Positions 43,632-55,700 of a DNA stretch of 64,000 nt are shown one piece after another. Both the position numbers and the translations under genes were made by a program. How positions within the stretch are numbered: position 1 is the stretch's first letter; each line of letters starts with the position of its first letter. Source of the DNA: Strobilurus pachycystidiatus (Eukaryota; Basidiomycota; Agaricomycetes; Agaricales; Physalacriaceae); contig JAHLMK010000015.1 of assembly GCA_019915135.1 (NCBI GenBank), positions 310,001-374,000 on the forward strand, written 5' to 3'. The notes under the pieces were generated by a model that saw nothing but the letters and a program-made list of their open reading frames with translations, was not told the DNA's origin and did no database searches.

Positions 43632-44322
43632 ACACATTTGGCTCACTTGTTATATTCCTTTACTTCAGGATATTTATATCATAGTATAGTTAAATAGAGT
43701 ACTGTGTACATCTATTGTATCTGGGTTTTGAATGCTTGTAATCTGTCTTGAGTCTTAATGCTGGGTGCCCTTGCCAGTGGGATAATGCAGTGTGTGTCTG
43801 ATGAAAGTGTGGGGGGTTCCCGAGTCCAAGTTACACCACTGATGCTTCAGAAGGAGAAAACAATGATTCAGACTTTACTGGAGCACACAACCTGTTCTCC
43901 TGGCCTCCTTTCTGCCTATGTGTGCATGCCACATCCACCAAAGCAGGGAAATGATGATGGGGTGTGTATCCATGTATGTAGAGTGCAGACAACAAATACG
44001 GGGAGAAAACCAACTATGCCATTGACCAATGCTTGTGCTCGGTCAACTGTCACATTCATTACTCCAAGAGAACAGGTGTAGGTGTGAGTGTATAATTGAA
44101 GAGAGAGAAAAAGATGAAACTTATGATATATAGGTAAGAATTAAAAAAGAAAGATTGCAGTGCACAAGAAACACACTTGCAAAGATTCCACACAGATCGC
44201 AAACCTCCTTTGCCACTCCCTAACCTCAACCTCGCGACTCCCGAACCTCGCCGCTTGCCACTCGGCAGTCGCAAACTCCGCCACTCGCCGCTCGCCAAAG
44301 CCCGTTCCTAGTTGAGATACCC
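43632..44322. other. Convergent intergenic block, unit 3
   Basis: No gene is seen. Nearly identical to 35283-35963 as far as the GA-rich patch (~44150). After that it shifts toward the unit 1 version. Confidence 0.55.
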
Positions 44323-46440
44323 TCAACACCTTGCACTCCCACACAGCCACAGGATCTTCTTATCCTGCTCGATCGGGAAGTGGTAGTCTGCAAGCGTGTT
44401 AGCTCCCGTGTAACCAGAACCCGCTCTCCACACCACACACACCCACCACACTCCCCCCACACACACGAAGAAAGGGACACTCACCCTACGTGATCTCATC
44501 CCCCAACTCCATACCCTCCTTGGCGCAGATGACGATCTTCTTCTCGCTGTTAACGGGGATGGTCTTGGCCGTGCAGTTGGGCTCGCAGGAGTGGCTGATG
44601 AGCCGGCCGAGGTTGCCTGGAAGCGAGTAGCGTCAGTAAGTGCATAGTGGGAACGAACAGAGGTGTGACGACGGGCGCTAGCGGGCGTAGGGTGGGACGG
44701 GGGCATGTAGAGAATGAAGGGTGGGAAGGTGGGATGGAACCAGGATGGAACCAGCAAGAGAACGAGGAAGAGAACCAAGCACGTACCCTTCTTTGGCGCA
44801 TCCACTACCATATCATCGTCAATGGTAAACAGATAATTCGACCTGATCCCCTGCCGCTCGTAGTGTCGCTCCCGGCGCTCTGCCAACTGCAAAAACCACG
44901 CGTCAGCACAAAACCCCAAGTCACCTTGACCAAGAAAAGAACAAAAAAATTCGCCCCAACCCCAACACTCAAAACACCGCTCACTCACCATTGCTCTCCC
45001 ATCGCTAAAGCTCGGGCACTCACCTGCCCCCTAACAGCCTACCCCAAATACTCAGTACCCATCTCACCCTTCCCAATCCTTTCCATCGCATACAAGCCCC
45101 AGCTATGTATCGGACTCCTCGCGAACCAGAGATGCTTCTTCCGCGTCTGGAGCTGCGAGAGCTTGAGCGTCAGGTCCGAGGAGCCTAGCACCGTCGGTGC
45201 TTGGGTTTTACACGTCCGCCGGGTCCTTTCATTGAAGTGGTTGTGGAAGAGCCAGGAGCAGAACCAGGAGTGGGCGTAGAAGAGGAGTGGGAAGGCGAGG
45301 CAGCGTGCGGAGAAGGAGCAAGCGAAGCACTTATCCTCCAGCGCCTTGTTCTTCACGCGATTCGTCGCCCGGTTGCTTCGCGAGCTCTGTACCTTCGCCG
45401 TGGTCGTAGTCTTCTCTTCCTCGACCACCCTGCTGTGCCCTCGCGCGTGCTTCGTAATCCCCAACCCCCATCATGTTGGTTGGAGTCGTGAGGTTTGGCG
45501 CTGGCAGCGTGCCGCGCCTGGTACTGGCTGACATACGCCAGCTTCTCCGCCGAAGTGATCTCATAAAACTCTTCCGTGCGCGCTGCGCCGATCTTGTGCT
45601 GTCCCTGCCTCTGCCCCTCCTCTTCCCACCCGCCCTCCTCAAAGTGTAGGAGGTGGTCGTGTGTGTGCGCATGCGCATGAGGGGTGTGAGGAACACCCGG
45701 CCCCGCAAGAACCGGCCCAGAAACAGACCCGTGCTCCAGCGCCATACGCGCAAACCACCGATCCTGGTCGTCTGCCCACACGCTCGACAGGCCTTCGTCT
45801 TCCTCTGCCTCGGGTTCTTCCTCGGGCCCCGGATCGGGTAAAGGGGAGAGGGTGCTCGCTGGGGAGACCACGCACACGACCAGGACCTCTTCCTCCTCAT
45901 CTTCCGACTCGACATGGACCCTCCTCTTCTTCGTCTGCGGCTGCTTCGGCTTCTTCACCTCCGCCTCCTCACTCTTCCCCCTACTGCTCTCCACCTGCTG
46001 CAGTTTCTTCTTCTTCCCGCGAATGGAGGTGGCGACGACGAGGACGACGACCCGTATCCAGAGACGGTAGAACGGATATAGAAGCAGGCGGGAACGGCCC
46101 ACACCAGCTCGTGGCGGGCGTCCATGCGGGGAGCGGGACGAGGGATTTGGAAGGCGATGGCTGATCCTAGTTCTTGTATGGAGAGCGGTCGCGTGAGATA
46201 TGGCCCTTGTCGCGTGCTTGTACTTGGTTTTTGGATGGAGATCTAGAGCGCGCTTGGTTCTGGTCCTTGTACGGAGAACGTCCAGGCGAGGGCGGGGCGA
46301 ATAATGTGTTGCTGATGCCGGTGGTGGGGAGTAATCCCGTGGACGGTACTAGTCCCCGCGCGGACGTGGTTGGTACGCTGGCTCCCGGTAGCCATGTGAA
46401 CGATCACGGTAGCCAAGTGACCGGTGTCGATACGATTCAG
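44323..46440 (-). pseudogene. SET1-derived pseudogene (unit 3 copy, 'C')
   Basis: Minus-strand SET1 remnant with the same deletion junction as copy A: exon-3-like sequence runs into CGPFPPAS and then [15 protein letters not shown] of exon 8. The N-SET-like [19 protein letters not shown], exon 9 ([20 protein letters not shown]), exon 10 (LISHSCEPNC, where intact SET1 has [10 protein letters not shown]) and exon 11 are visible. It is inactivated by frameshifts in exon 8, TAG at the YVGE position, TAG before the last intron, PCLC changed to LWLC and a stop after SARC. The N-to-S change hits the NHSC signature of the SET active site, a further defect. Confidence 0.8.
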
Positions 46441-47534
46441 ACACAAAAATGTACACTTGAACCAAGAATAAAAGCGATCTCGAGAACGGGAGAGTCGATA
46501 CACCGGCGCATCACGACATTAGTTAGGCGTGTTGTGGCGTGCGTAGGATACATCCTGGTGTAAGATATGAGTTCGCGAATGACGACCAATTGAAGCCAAA
46601 GAGTCGATCCCGATTAACTCTATGTCTCCAAGCCGCTGCACTACGGTCCCACAATCATGGGCCTGATGCCAGCTTTTCATTCCCGTAGGGGAAGTACGGT
46701 CCTTGATTGAAGCGTCGAGCCTGCCAGTGAGGCCCGGGACAGGCGCCGATGGCAGGTGCGAAGGAAATACAGCCGGAGATAGGTTGTGAGGCAAAGAGCC
46801 GACGATGATGGTTCGCAGATGGACAAGTTGCTCTAGAGCACTAAGTTCATCCGAGAAGATGATGGCTGACGGAGTGAAGGGAGGTGTCAACTTTGTCTTC
46901 TTCCGCGGATCTTCTCCGGTGAGTTTGCTGCCTCTATACCAGAGCCGGTAGGAGACGCTGCGATGGGACGACTAGCGCTGAAGATGATGGCCTATGTCGC
47001 ATGGAGTGATGATACTAAGTGGTAACTGATGGCTGGTGAGCAGTAAATTTGGCGAGTAGGGAGCTATACACGCACCTTGGTACGCTCGAATAAAACGAGT
47101 TCCGGGCGCGCACATGAAGATAGAGTGCGTAGACGATTTGTCGTGATGGAATGATTATGTGGCAAGAGGTAGTCCGGCGTTTGCCGATGCACCTCTCCTC
47201 CTACCATCACCCTAATTTCGATAGACCTCCTGTATCGACGGCGCGCTGCACGATGACCCGCGCTCTCTCCCTCCATCTTATCATGGACGTCCTTTACAAG
47301 AAATATTCATGAAGACAAGGGACCTGATCACGACCTTCGCTCGCTATGACTGGCGGCATCGACGACAAGTCCTCTGGCTGGTGGCTAGTTGGGTGCCCAA
47401 GGGCTCTCTGAGTCTCAGGTCAGTCGAGTTGGAGAGGTGCTCTATGTTTGACACGAGGTTCTCGAAACGACGCGCTTACCCGTTTACTTTTGTAGGACTG
47501 CGTATTCGCCTATACCAATCCGCACAATCGCGCG
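46441..47534. other. Spacer between units 3 and 4
   Basis: No gene is supported. 46441-47020 closely matches 9111-9752 of unit 1. The segment 47020-47404 is present here but missing at the DNA transposon insertion between units 1 and 2. Confidence 0.5.
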
Positions 47535-48010
47535 AAAGCCAGTAGCGTACCATCCGCCCCACCTCCACTTCCACCATCGGCAGAGCCGACAGAGCCGCCA
47601 CCGCCGCCTCCAGGCGTGTCAATCAAGATGGTGGTGGGTCACACGGCGTCGCTGGTGATGCCATCTCAGTCAAGCCCGTCGCCGTCCGCGTCGTCATTCC
47701 AGGACAAAGGCTCGCTATGTCCTTACCATCTACATTCACGTCCAAGTCGCCTACATTGACATCGACGTCCGAAATATCATCTACCTCTGCGCTACAAGCA
47801 CTCCTACGGACGTGGTGGAGCTGCGCGCGGCGTTCAGGTCGGAGCCGCCTGATCATCTTGTCAAGTTGGGCATGCGGGGGTGGGGCGGGGCTGGGGACGT
47901 CAACGATAATCATATAGCAAGGAGGGACATGGAAGGGATCCGCTACAAGACACTGGTGCCGCGGCCTTCGTCGCCGCAAACAAGAGATCGGTCGCCGCCT
48001 GGGAAAAGCC
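47535..48010 (+). pseudogene. Inverted SET1 exon-2 fragment (unit 4)
   Basis: This is the best preserved inverted fragment. The plus strand reads EPTEPPPPPPGVSIKMVV, matching [18 protein letters not shown] of the intact SET1 exon 2. It then reads SSFQDKGSL ([10 protein letters not shown] in SET1), LPSTFTSKSPT, LRAAF and RTRDRSPPG-like remnants. Frame breaks separate these pieces. Confidence 0.75.
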
Positions 48011-49587
48011 TCGCCTCCACCGAGGACTAACAGGTCACCGCGTCCTTCAAGGACAACAACACGGGATCGGACTGCGCTCCGGCGAGTGTTTGCTTCGTAT
48101 CCAATTGGCTTACATCTGACGATACCTCGAGTAGCGTACACATCGTTCTTCGCAGAATGACTCTGCCTTGGACCTCCCGTGGTACATCAACCGAGCCACG
48201 AGACAGACTCGGCTTCAGCTTCTTCTGAGCCACTCCCTCCCCACTTAGACAAGTCAAAGACCCAAGCTGCTTCGAATGATATGAGGACACTTCGTGTACG
48301 CCTTTACAACAAAACGTCAAATTTCGGATCGAACTTGTATAAATCATTTCGTCATATCACTTGTTGACATTCTTCCGAGTGTTGTTACTTGCCTTAGTTT
48401 GTCACCATCGGTCGAATCATGGGGGCGGTGTGTCGTCGTTCTATTGTTTCTGCTGGTCGAGTCTGATGGTTGGCGCAATAGCACTATGTCGCAGATGATG
48501 ACTGAACAAAGGTCTGTGATGTGCATGATGAACGATGTGACGGATAATCTGAGTATCACCAATCCTTAGAGACAGTTTGTTGATCAGCATAAGTGTCTCC
48601 GTTTGATGTCCTTCGAATAGCAGCGCGCCAAATCTTTCTTGACAACGGCCTTTGTCTAGTATCACACTTCTTGGAGACAAACACAGTCACCTCAAGACGA
48701 ACGGCTGTACGGCGAACGTATCTAGCAACACGACGGATGAGCTAACAATATCAACAGGATTGCGAGGCGCTTCGACGATCACTTCTGGTCTGCTATTCTC
48801 GCGTCCATCGTCTTCGTGATCACCTCCCGATTTACGTTAACTACACCGTCCTCCGCCTGAGCGTAACATGACACGGACTGTCGTAGTACGTCAAGTAGCA
48901 GATGATTCTCGAAGGAAGTCACGTAGCTGGCGCTGCGGCGGAACGAAACAGCACCGACTTGTGGAGACGTGCAAGTATCACTCTGATGATCAGGTTCTTC
49001 CGGGCGTGCTCTTGCAGCGATACCCGGCGTCTTTTCTCCCCATCTTAATCGCAGCGATGTACCCTCGACTACGCGATTCATCTGTCTTGCCCGGTGGAGA
49101 CAAATCAACGATGTGCGTCCGAGTAGCATAATACAATACCTCAACATCCCTCTGATTGACACGTCCTTCGCTTCGTGATATGCTACGCACATCAGTTGTG
49201 TCCGGGCAAGCTTGCCGTGGCCAATAGTTGACCAAGGAGATACCAGTAGCGATGGTTAATACCGCGTGCGAAGACTCAAGTCCGTTTGGCCCTCGCAACA
49301 TCGAGGACTCGAAATCATCTGGTTGTTGACAAACCAGTCAACGTTCAACGTAATTATGCGCTACTGTGATTTTCGGTCTTGGCTCATGCTTAGGTCTCGG
49401 CGGACAGGCCAGTGACAAGGAGAGGACGTGCTATCTCTGTTTACACACACGTGGGAGATAGGTGCAGGAAGCATCACGGAAGCCGTAGGGATGGACAGAT
49501 GGTGTAGTAGTACTGCAACAGATTGTGATCCAATGACCGTTGCATTCATAGCTGCGTGGTTGATCCGGGGATCACAGTCCAACAGCC
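48011..49587. other. Duplicated spacer of unit 4, no assigned gene
   Basis: 48280-48790 is nearly identical to unit 3. The rest is a diverged version of the unit 2/3 spacer. It includes a shortened counterpart (48990-49301, minus) of the 154-codon frame of the other units, with a small deletion and many substitutions. Confidence 0.45.
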
Positions 49588-49595
49588 CTTATAAG
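49588..49595 (+). promoter_or_regulatory. TATA-like box upstream of membrane gene (unit 4)
   Basis: CTTATAAG, 37 bases before the ATG at 49632, the same spacing as in the other two full copies despite general divergence. Confidence 0.5.
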
Positions 49596-49631
49596 ATGAG
49601 AGAGGACAGGTCACTCAATAGCTTCCCAACA

Positions 49632-51134
49632 ATGTCTTCTAACTCATCAGACTCGAGTCTCATTGCTCCTCTCACACCGGCACAGGCTGAATTCATCTCA
49701 GAGAGAGCTTCAGCCATTTACAGCAATGTGGCCAGTTCTGCTGGTGCTGGCTTTGTTCTCTATGGTGAGTTGGCATGTTCTCTTGCATCTGACTGTGATT
49801 GATTTCAATGTCACAGGTGTTTATCTTGTGTTGTTTGCCATCTGCCTTCGCATGACTTTGTGTGTCCTCTGGTATTTGTCTTTTGATACTTACAGCTGAT
49901 CCTTGCATGTAAATCAGAACACGTCCCCTCACTTCACGTGCATCAAAGATTCTTCTTGCAGCAATTCTCCTCCTTGCCATCTCCACCTCAGCACGATTTA
50001 TCACCGACATTATTTTTCTGCTTGTACAGATCAAGAGTTATTTTGTTGACAATGCAACTCTGGATCTTGAACAGCGTTTTGCCCACTCCTTGCCTTATCT
50101 TGAGGTTATTGATGCATTGGGGGGGTGGCCCATTGCAATTAATGTATGTTTCATCTATATCTGCTTGAACTCACATTCTTAGCATTAATTCCAGTGGACA
50201 ATCTCTGACAGCATTGTCATATGGCGAGCATGGATTCTGTATCCTAACAGCATTCTACTCCATATTGTCCTTGGAGGTTTGACAATCATCAATACAGGTC
50301 CGGTGATATTCTGTATTCTTGTAGTATATGCTGATCTATTATCAGTGATGTGGATAGTAGCTACAGCACTGAGAACTGCTGGTGTTAGCAGTCTAAATAA
50401 CAGCATCCTAAAACTTGCAAACAGATTTTTTCTGGCAATTTCTAGCATATCACTTGGAACAAATCTTTTTGCAACAGGTTGTATTGCAGTGAAAACATGG
50501 TATGTAAAATATCTTGCCAAATTTAAGTCCTGGTGCATTCCTTTTCTGTTGCTAACTCTGCCGGTGTCTAATATTCAGGCGTCATTATGGGCTTCTTTCA
50601 AAACGACACTCCCAAGTTATCAGAATTTTGATTCTTCTTGTTGAAACTGGTGGCATATTGGCTGGGACTCAGGTACCTACCACTCAAATTCTGATTTGGT
50701 GACTCAGCACATTAACTCCATTTCTTAGCTTCTACTTGCCATTTTGACAGAGTTATTCAATCTAAATCCAGCTTTGTCCAACCCTTTCATTATGCCACAG
50801 GAAATCTTGAGTATTGTTTCTACATATCTTGCAGTGTGTATCTCAAGTTTGACTCACGCTGAACTATATTAACTATATTCAGGCAATCTTGCCAACTTTG
50901 ACTATAATTCTTGTTCGGATGAATAATAGTGTTGAGGCATCAATTCAGATATCAGATGGTGGACGCACAGTGGCTAGCACTGTTGTCTCAACCATCCGGT
51001 TTGGCGATAATCCAAATCAAGGAACCGTGACTGGCACACGGTCGAGCCACGCAGGTCTCGCCTCTGAGTCCGAGTTGGATGTACTATACAGTGATCTCGC
51101 CGGCCAACAAAAGGACACTACCAATATTGTGTAA
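49632..51134 (+). CDS. Seven-helix membrane protein of unknown function (unit 4 copy)
   Basis: Exons 49632-49764, 49817-49859, 49918-50143, 50195-50297, 50346-50499, 50579-50672, 50729-50833, 50883-51134, giving 369 residues. The sequence is clearly diverged from units 2/3 but all frames are open and all splice phases are kept, which suggests selection. Helices: GVYLVLFAICLRM; KILLAAILLLAISTSARFI; SDSIVIWRAWILYPNS; HIVLGGLTIIN with VMWIVATAL; SLGTNLFATGCIAVKTW; VIRILILLVETGGILAG with LLLAIL; and ILPTLTIILVRMNN. The intron 50298-50345 is 48 nt and open, so a 385-residue form retaining it is possible. The equivalent segment in the other copies contains stops, so splicing is favoured. Same uncharacterised basidiomycete family. 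Confidence 0.85.
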
Positions 51135-52759
51135 ATGCATTTGTCTCACTCATTACATTCCTTTACTTCAAAATATTTATATGGCAGGATATTTATATAG
51201 AGTACTGTGTACGTCTATCATATTTATAAATTGGACTCCTGTCCTGTGCTGGGCTCACTTACCTGTGGGATTATGCAGTGTGCTGTTAGAGTCACAGTAA
51301 GATATGTATTTGGAGGCTGCAGTCACTACAGCACTGTCTCGCTTACCATCTGATCCAAATGGGAGCTCTTTCCAACTCACACAGTTGCACACTGGGGCAA
51401 TGGGTCGTGAAAAGTGCTCATTGTGAATTACAAACATCCAAGCAAAGACTTGACTATGTAGTACTCCAAGTCTGGAACTGTGGATGTAACCAAACACCCA
51501 GGGGAGAAATTCCATTGCCCCAAGGATGATAAGTGAAGAGGAACATACATAGATGGAGAAATGGGGATGGAGTGGTCAATTGGTTATTTCCTGAGCGGGA
51601 GCGTACATATAATATACATGAGAAGTGAACACGACCGATTACTTATCATGGAGGGGAAGGCAGGGGTGGCATGTGCAAGGAGGATTGTGATACCACTCCG
51701 CCATTGACGCTTACTGGCAAATTGGGGTGGGCGCATGCAGAACAACTCACGGAAACCTGCTCCCACTCCCTTGCATTTACGGGACCATTCCCGTCTCCTA
51801 GCCAGTCCGGGATGGCCTGACCTTTCATCTTGGGAGGAGTTGTTGCACCCACAATTCCAAATGAATCCGCTGTTGACATTGCGTACACCAAAGCAGGGGG
51901 GGTCACGGTTGTAGAGCGCCTCAGATGTGTTGGGAAAAATTGTTGCAGCCTGCATTACAATGGGGGCGCTGGAAACAGATCTGATGTGAGGCATGGAAAA
52001 ACAAGTACAGTACATGAATGAACAGCTTATGTTACAAACCGCCAAAAAATGGATGTGGTTCCGAAGATTGTGCGGATGACAGAAGCGGTTGTGGGTTTTC
52101 TAGGAGGATTGTGAAAGCACTGGTATTTGCCATTGTGATAAAACCTCAGGCTGTGGGTGGGGTTGCCAATTCCCGCACGATGATAACAGCTGACATGACG
52201 AGGCGTGGAAACATTTGGCCGTCGGGGGGGTTTATGGCAAACCTGATGTGGAGGGGGGCTGGGTGTATGTGTTTGGGACCTGGGTGGATGGCAAATGATT
52301 TTGACATTTGGAACTGTCGGGGTACGTGATCCGCGTCGAGGAAGAGAGCTGAGATGGGAGTGCAATGGGACATGAACACCTCCGAACTGAACATCCTTGA
52401 CTTTGAGCGAGTCTGGATTGCATACCACTCCTGGGTTCCCGGGCTCAACTTACACCACTGATGCTCTGGAAGGAAAAAACAACAATTCAAACCTTACTGC
52501 AACACACAACCCGTCCGTCCCGGAGTGCTGACAACGGATATGGGGGGAGATAATCAAGCAACCCTCGGTCAGGCAGGGTGATGTGAAATTGCAGATTGAG
52601 AAAAAAAGAAAGAAAAAGAGAGATGAATAAGTTAGTAAGGATATAGGTAAGTATAAGAAAGAAAGAAAGAAAGAAAGAAGGATGCAATGCACAAGAAACG
52701 CCACGCCATCTCCACTCCGCACGCCACTCCCAAATCTCATCCCAACCCCCTGCCGCTCG
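51135..52759. other. Intergenic region of unit 4 with a ~1.1-kb segment absent from other units
   Basis: 51135-51290 and 52440-52560 match the intergenic block of units 2 and 3. About 51290-52435 has no counterpart there. The extra segment has moderately long minus-strand open frames (51584-52045, 52146-52490) joined by possible GT/AG introns, but I recognise no family, so I leave it unassigned. 52590-52690 is a purine-rich stretch with AAAG and GAAA repeats just downstream of SET1. Confidence 0.4.
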
Positions 52760-55700
52760 CTAATTAAGATACCCCCTACACCGCGCACTCCCACACAGAC
52801 ACGGGATCTTGTTGTCCTGCTCGATCGGGAAGTGGTAGTCTGCGGAAAGGGTAAAAAGGTGTGTGTTAGCTCTCGGTCCCGACGCCATCCACCCCGCCAA
52901 AAAAAAAACCAGGAAAAGACCCGACCACTCACCATACGTGATCTCATCGCCCAACTCGATCCCCTCCTTCGCGTAGATGACGATCTTCTTCTCGCCGTTC
53001 ACGGGGATGATCTTCGCCGTGCAGTTGGGCTCGCAGGAGTGGTTGATGAGCCGGCCGAGGTTGCCTGCGGGTGGGGGTGGGGGTGTTAGCGAGCAAACAA
53101 ATGCATGGGAGGGGAGTGTGGGTAGGGGGGAGGAGAGGGGAGTGGTGGGGAGGAGAGGGTGGGATAAGCAAGACACGCACCCTTCTTCGTCGCATCCACA
53201 ACCATATCCTCGTCGATCCTGAACAGATAACTCGACCCGATCCCCTGCCGCTCGTAGTGCCGCTCCCGGCGCTCCGCCACCTAAAAAAAACAAAGCAACG
53301 CGTCAGCAATCGCAGCGAAGCAGTGAGGAACCCGCTCGCTGATCACTCACCTGCGCCCTTACAACCTCCCCCACATACTCAATGACCATCTCCCCCCGCC
53401 CAATCCTCTCCATCGCATACAACCCCCAACTATGTATGGGGCTCCGCGCGAAGCGCAGGTGTTTCTTCCGCGTCTGGAGCTGCGAGAACTTGAGCGTGAG
53501 GTCCGAGGAGCCTTGCAAAGTCTGGGTCTGGGTGACGCGGCCACCTGTGAGACCAGGATTGGTGGTGGAGTTGGTGGTGGTGGAAGAACCAGGGCCAGTG
53601 GGGGCGGGAGAGACGGCATGCGGGGAGAGACTAGCGCTAATGGCCTTGTTGAGGTTATTGATATCCTCCAGCGCCTTGTTCTTCACGCGGTTCGTCGCGC
53701 GGTTGCTCCGCGAGCTCTGCACCTTCGCCGTCGTCGTCTTCTGTTCCTCTTCGACCACCCTGTTCCGGCCTCGGGCGTCCTTCGTGATCTCGTCCACGTG
53801 TGGTTGTTGCTTCGCGTCGTGCCGCGCCTGGTACTGGCTGACATACGCGAGCTTCTCCGCGAGGGTGATCTCGTAGAACCCTTCCGTGCGCGCCGCGCCG
53901 CTCTTGTGCTGTCCCTCCTCCCATTCCTCCCTGTCGTGTAGGAGGTGGTCATGAGGCGGCGGGATACCAGGCCCAACGAGATTTGCAGTAGAAGCAGACC
54001 CATGTTCGAGCGCCATACGCGCAAACCACCGGTCCTCGTCGTCTGCCCACACGCTCGACAGGTCTTCCTCATCCTCTTCGGGGAAGGGTAAGGGTGAGAG
54101 CGTGCTCGCCGGTGAGATCACCCGCGCCACCACCTCTTGTTCCTCCTCGTCCTCGTCGTCTTCCGACTCGACCTCCACCTGGACTCTCCGTTTCTTCTTC
54201 GGCTGCGGCTTCCGCCTAACCTCCGGTTCTTCCTCGCTCTCCCCACTACTACTGCCGCTGCTCTCCACCTGCTGCAATTTCTTCCTCTTCCCTCTCAACT
54301 CCGTCTCCTCCTCAACTTCCACATCCACATCGAGTTTTCGCTTCTTCCTCCCCACCCCTGCACCCTCGTCCTCCTCCCCCTTGCGCTTAGCCTTGGTTTT
54401 CCTAAAACTCAACGCCTTCAACGCCCCCCACTTCCTCTCCTCCTCCCTCTCCCTTTCCCTCTCCTTTTCCCTCTCCCTCTCCTTCTCCTGTAAAATCGTC
54501 CCCGCCATCCTCCCCACCCTTTTAACCTCCCCGCCCCCCACCCTTGCGCCCACATCCCGCTCAATAACGCGCCTCAGCTCGTCCAGGATCGTTCGGCACG
54601 CGGATTCGACCATCTCCTTCGCGTCCCACACCCGGTTGGCTTTTGAGGAGGATTTGGAGGTGAAGACGCCGGCTTCGCCGACGGAGACTTTGACTTCGCG
54701 GTACCCGACCATGCGCCCGACGACCCGGACAGCGCGGCGTGCGGCGTCGGCGCGTTTGAATGTGACGTACACGCCGCCCGCAGACGACGGTGGTGGCGGT
54801 CTCCCTGCACTTGACGGCGGTGGTCGCCCGCTTCCACCTGAAGACGGCGGGGGTCTCCCTCCACTTCCCGGGGGCACCCCACCCCCCTCACTCGCCCAAA
54901 CCAACACCCCCTCCACCTCGCCCTCGTCCCCAAACCTGCCCATAAACCCCCTCACGCTCTCCTCCTCCACCCCTCCCCCAACCCCCCGCCCATCCGTGAA
55001 GTAAATCACCAAATACTCTTTCCCGTTCTTCACCAGCGCGTTCTCCACCTCTTCTTCGGTTAGGATCACAGTTTTGGAGGTTGTGTGTGCACTCGGCGAC
55101 GGAGACCGGGACCGGGACTGATCCCACCTCCGCGTGCGCCTCACCGGGCGGACAGCCTTGAACTTGAACCCTTCCAGCCTTCCCCGTTTTTCTTGTTCCT
55201 TCGTCAGAGGCGGTTCCTACACCAAAGAGCGTGTTAACAGAGACCAAAGACCAAAGACCAGAGACCAAAGACCCAAGACCAAGGAAAAAGAACAAGAAAG
55301 AACAGAAAAGCTTCGCAACGAACCTTATTCAAATTGACCTCCCGATTAACACCCCTCGCCTCCTCCCGCAACCGCTTCAACACCTCCAGCTTCTTCTCCT
55401 CCTCGTTAATCTCCGGTTCCGTCACCTCCTCCCCTGCCCCGTTCTCCCGCATCGGACTCGCACGGAGCCCTACCACCGGTTTCGCAGGCAACGACCCCGG
55501 CTTTGCAGGGAGCCCTAAGCCCCCCATGGGATTCGCAGGGAGGGGGTGCAGCCGCGGCGTCCCCGTCCCCGTCCCCGTCCCCTTTGGATGTGGGGTATGC
55601 GCATGCGGCGTCCCCGTCCCCACCCCCGGCCCGGGTCTCTTCTTCTTCCGCCCCTCCAACTCCCTAACCACCGCCTCGCACCGCCTCCCATCCCCATCGA

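Noticed and set aside
53382..55004. Long plus-strand open frames opposite SET1 exon 8
   Set aside because: They are mirror readings of the charged and proline-rich minus-strand exons. Composition is Ser/Leu-rich low complexity with no domain, and the minus-strand model is spliced and conserved.
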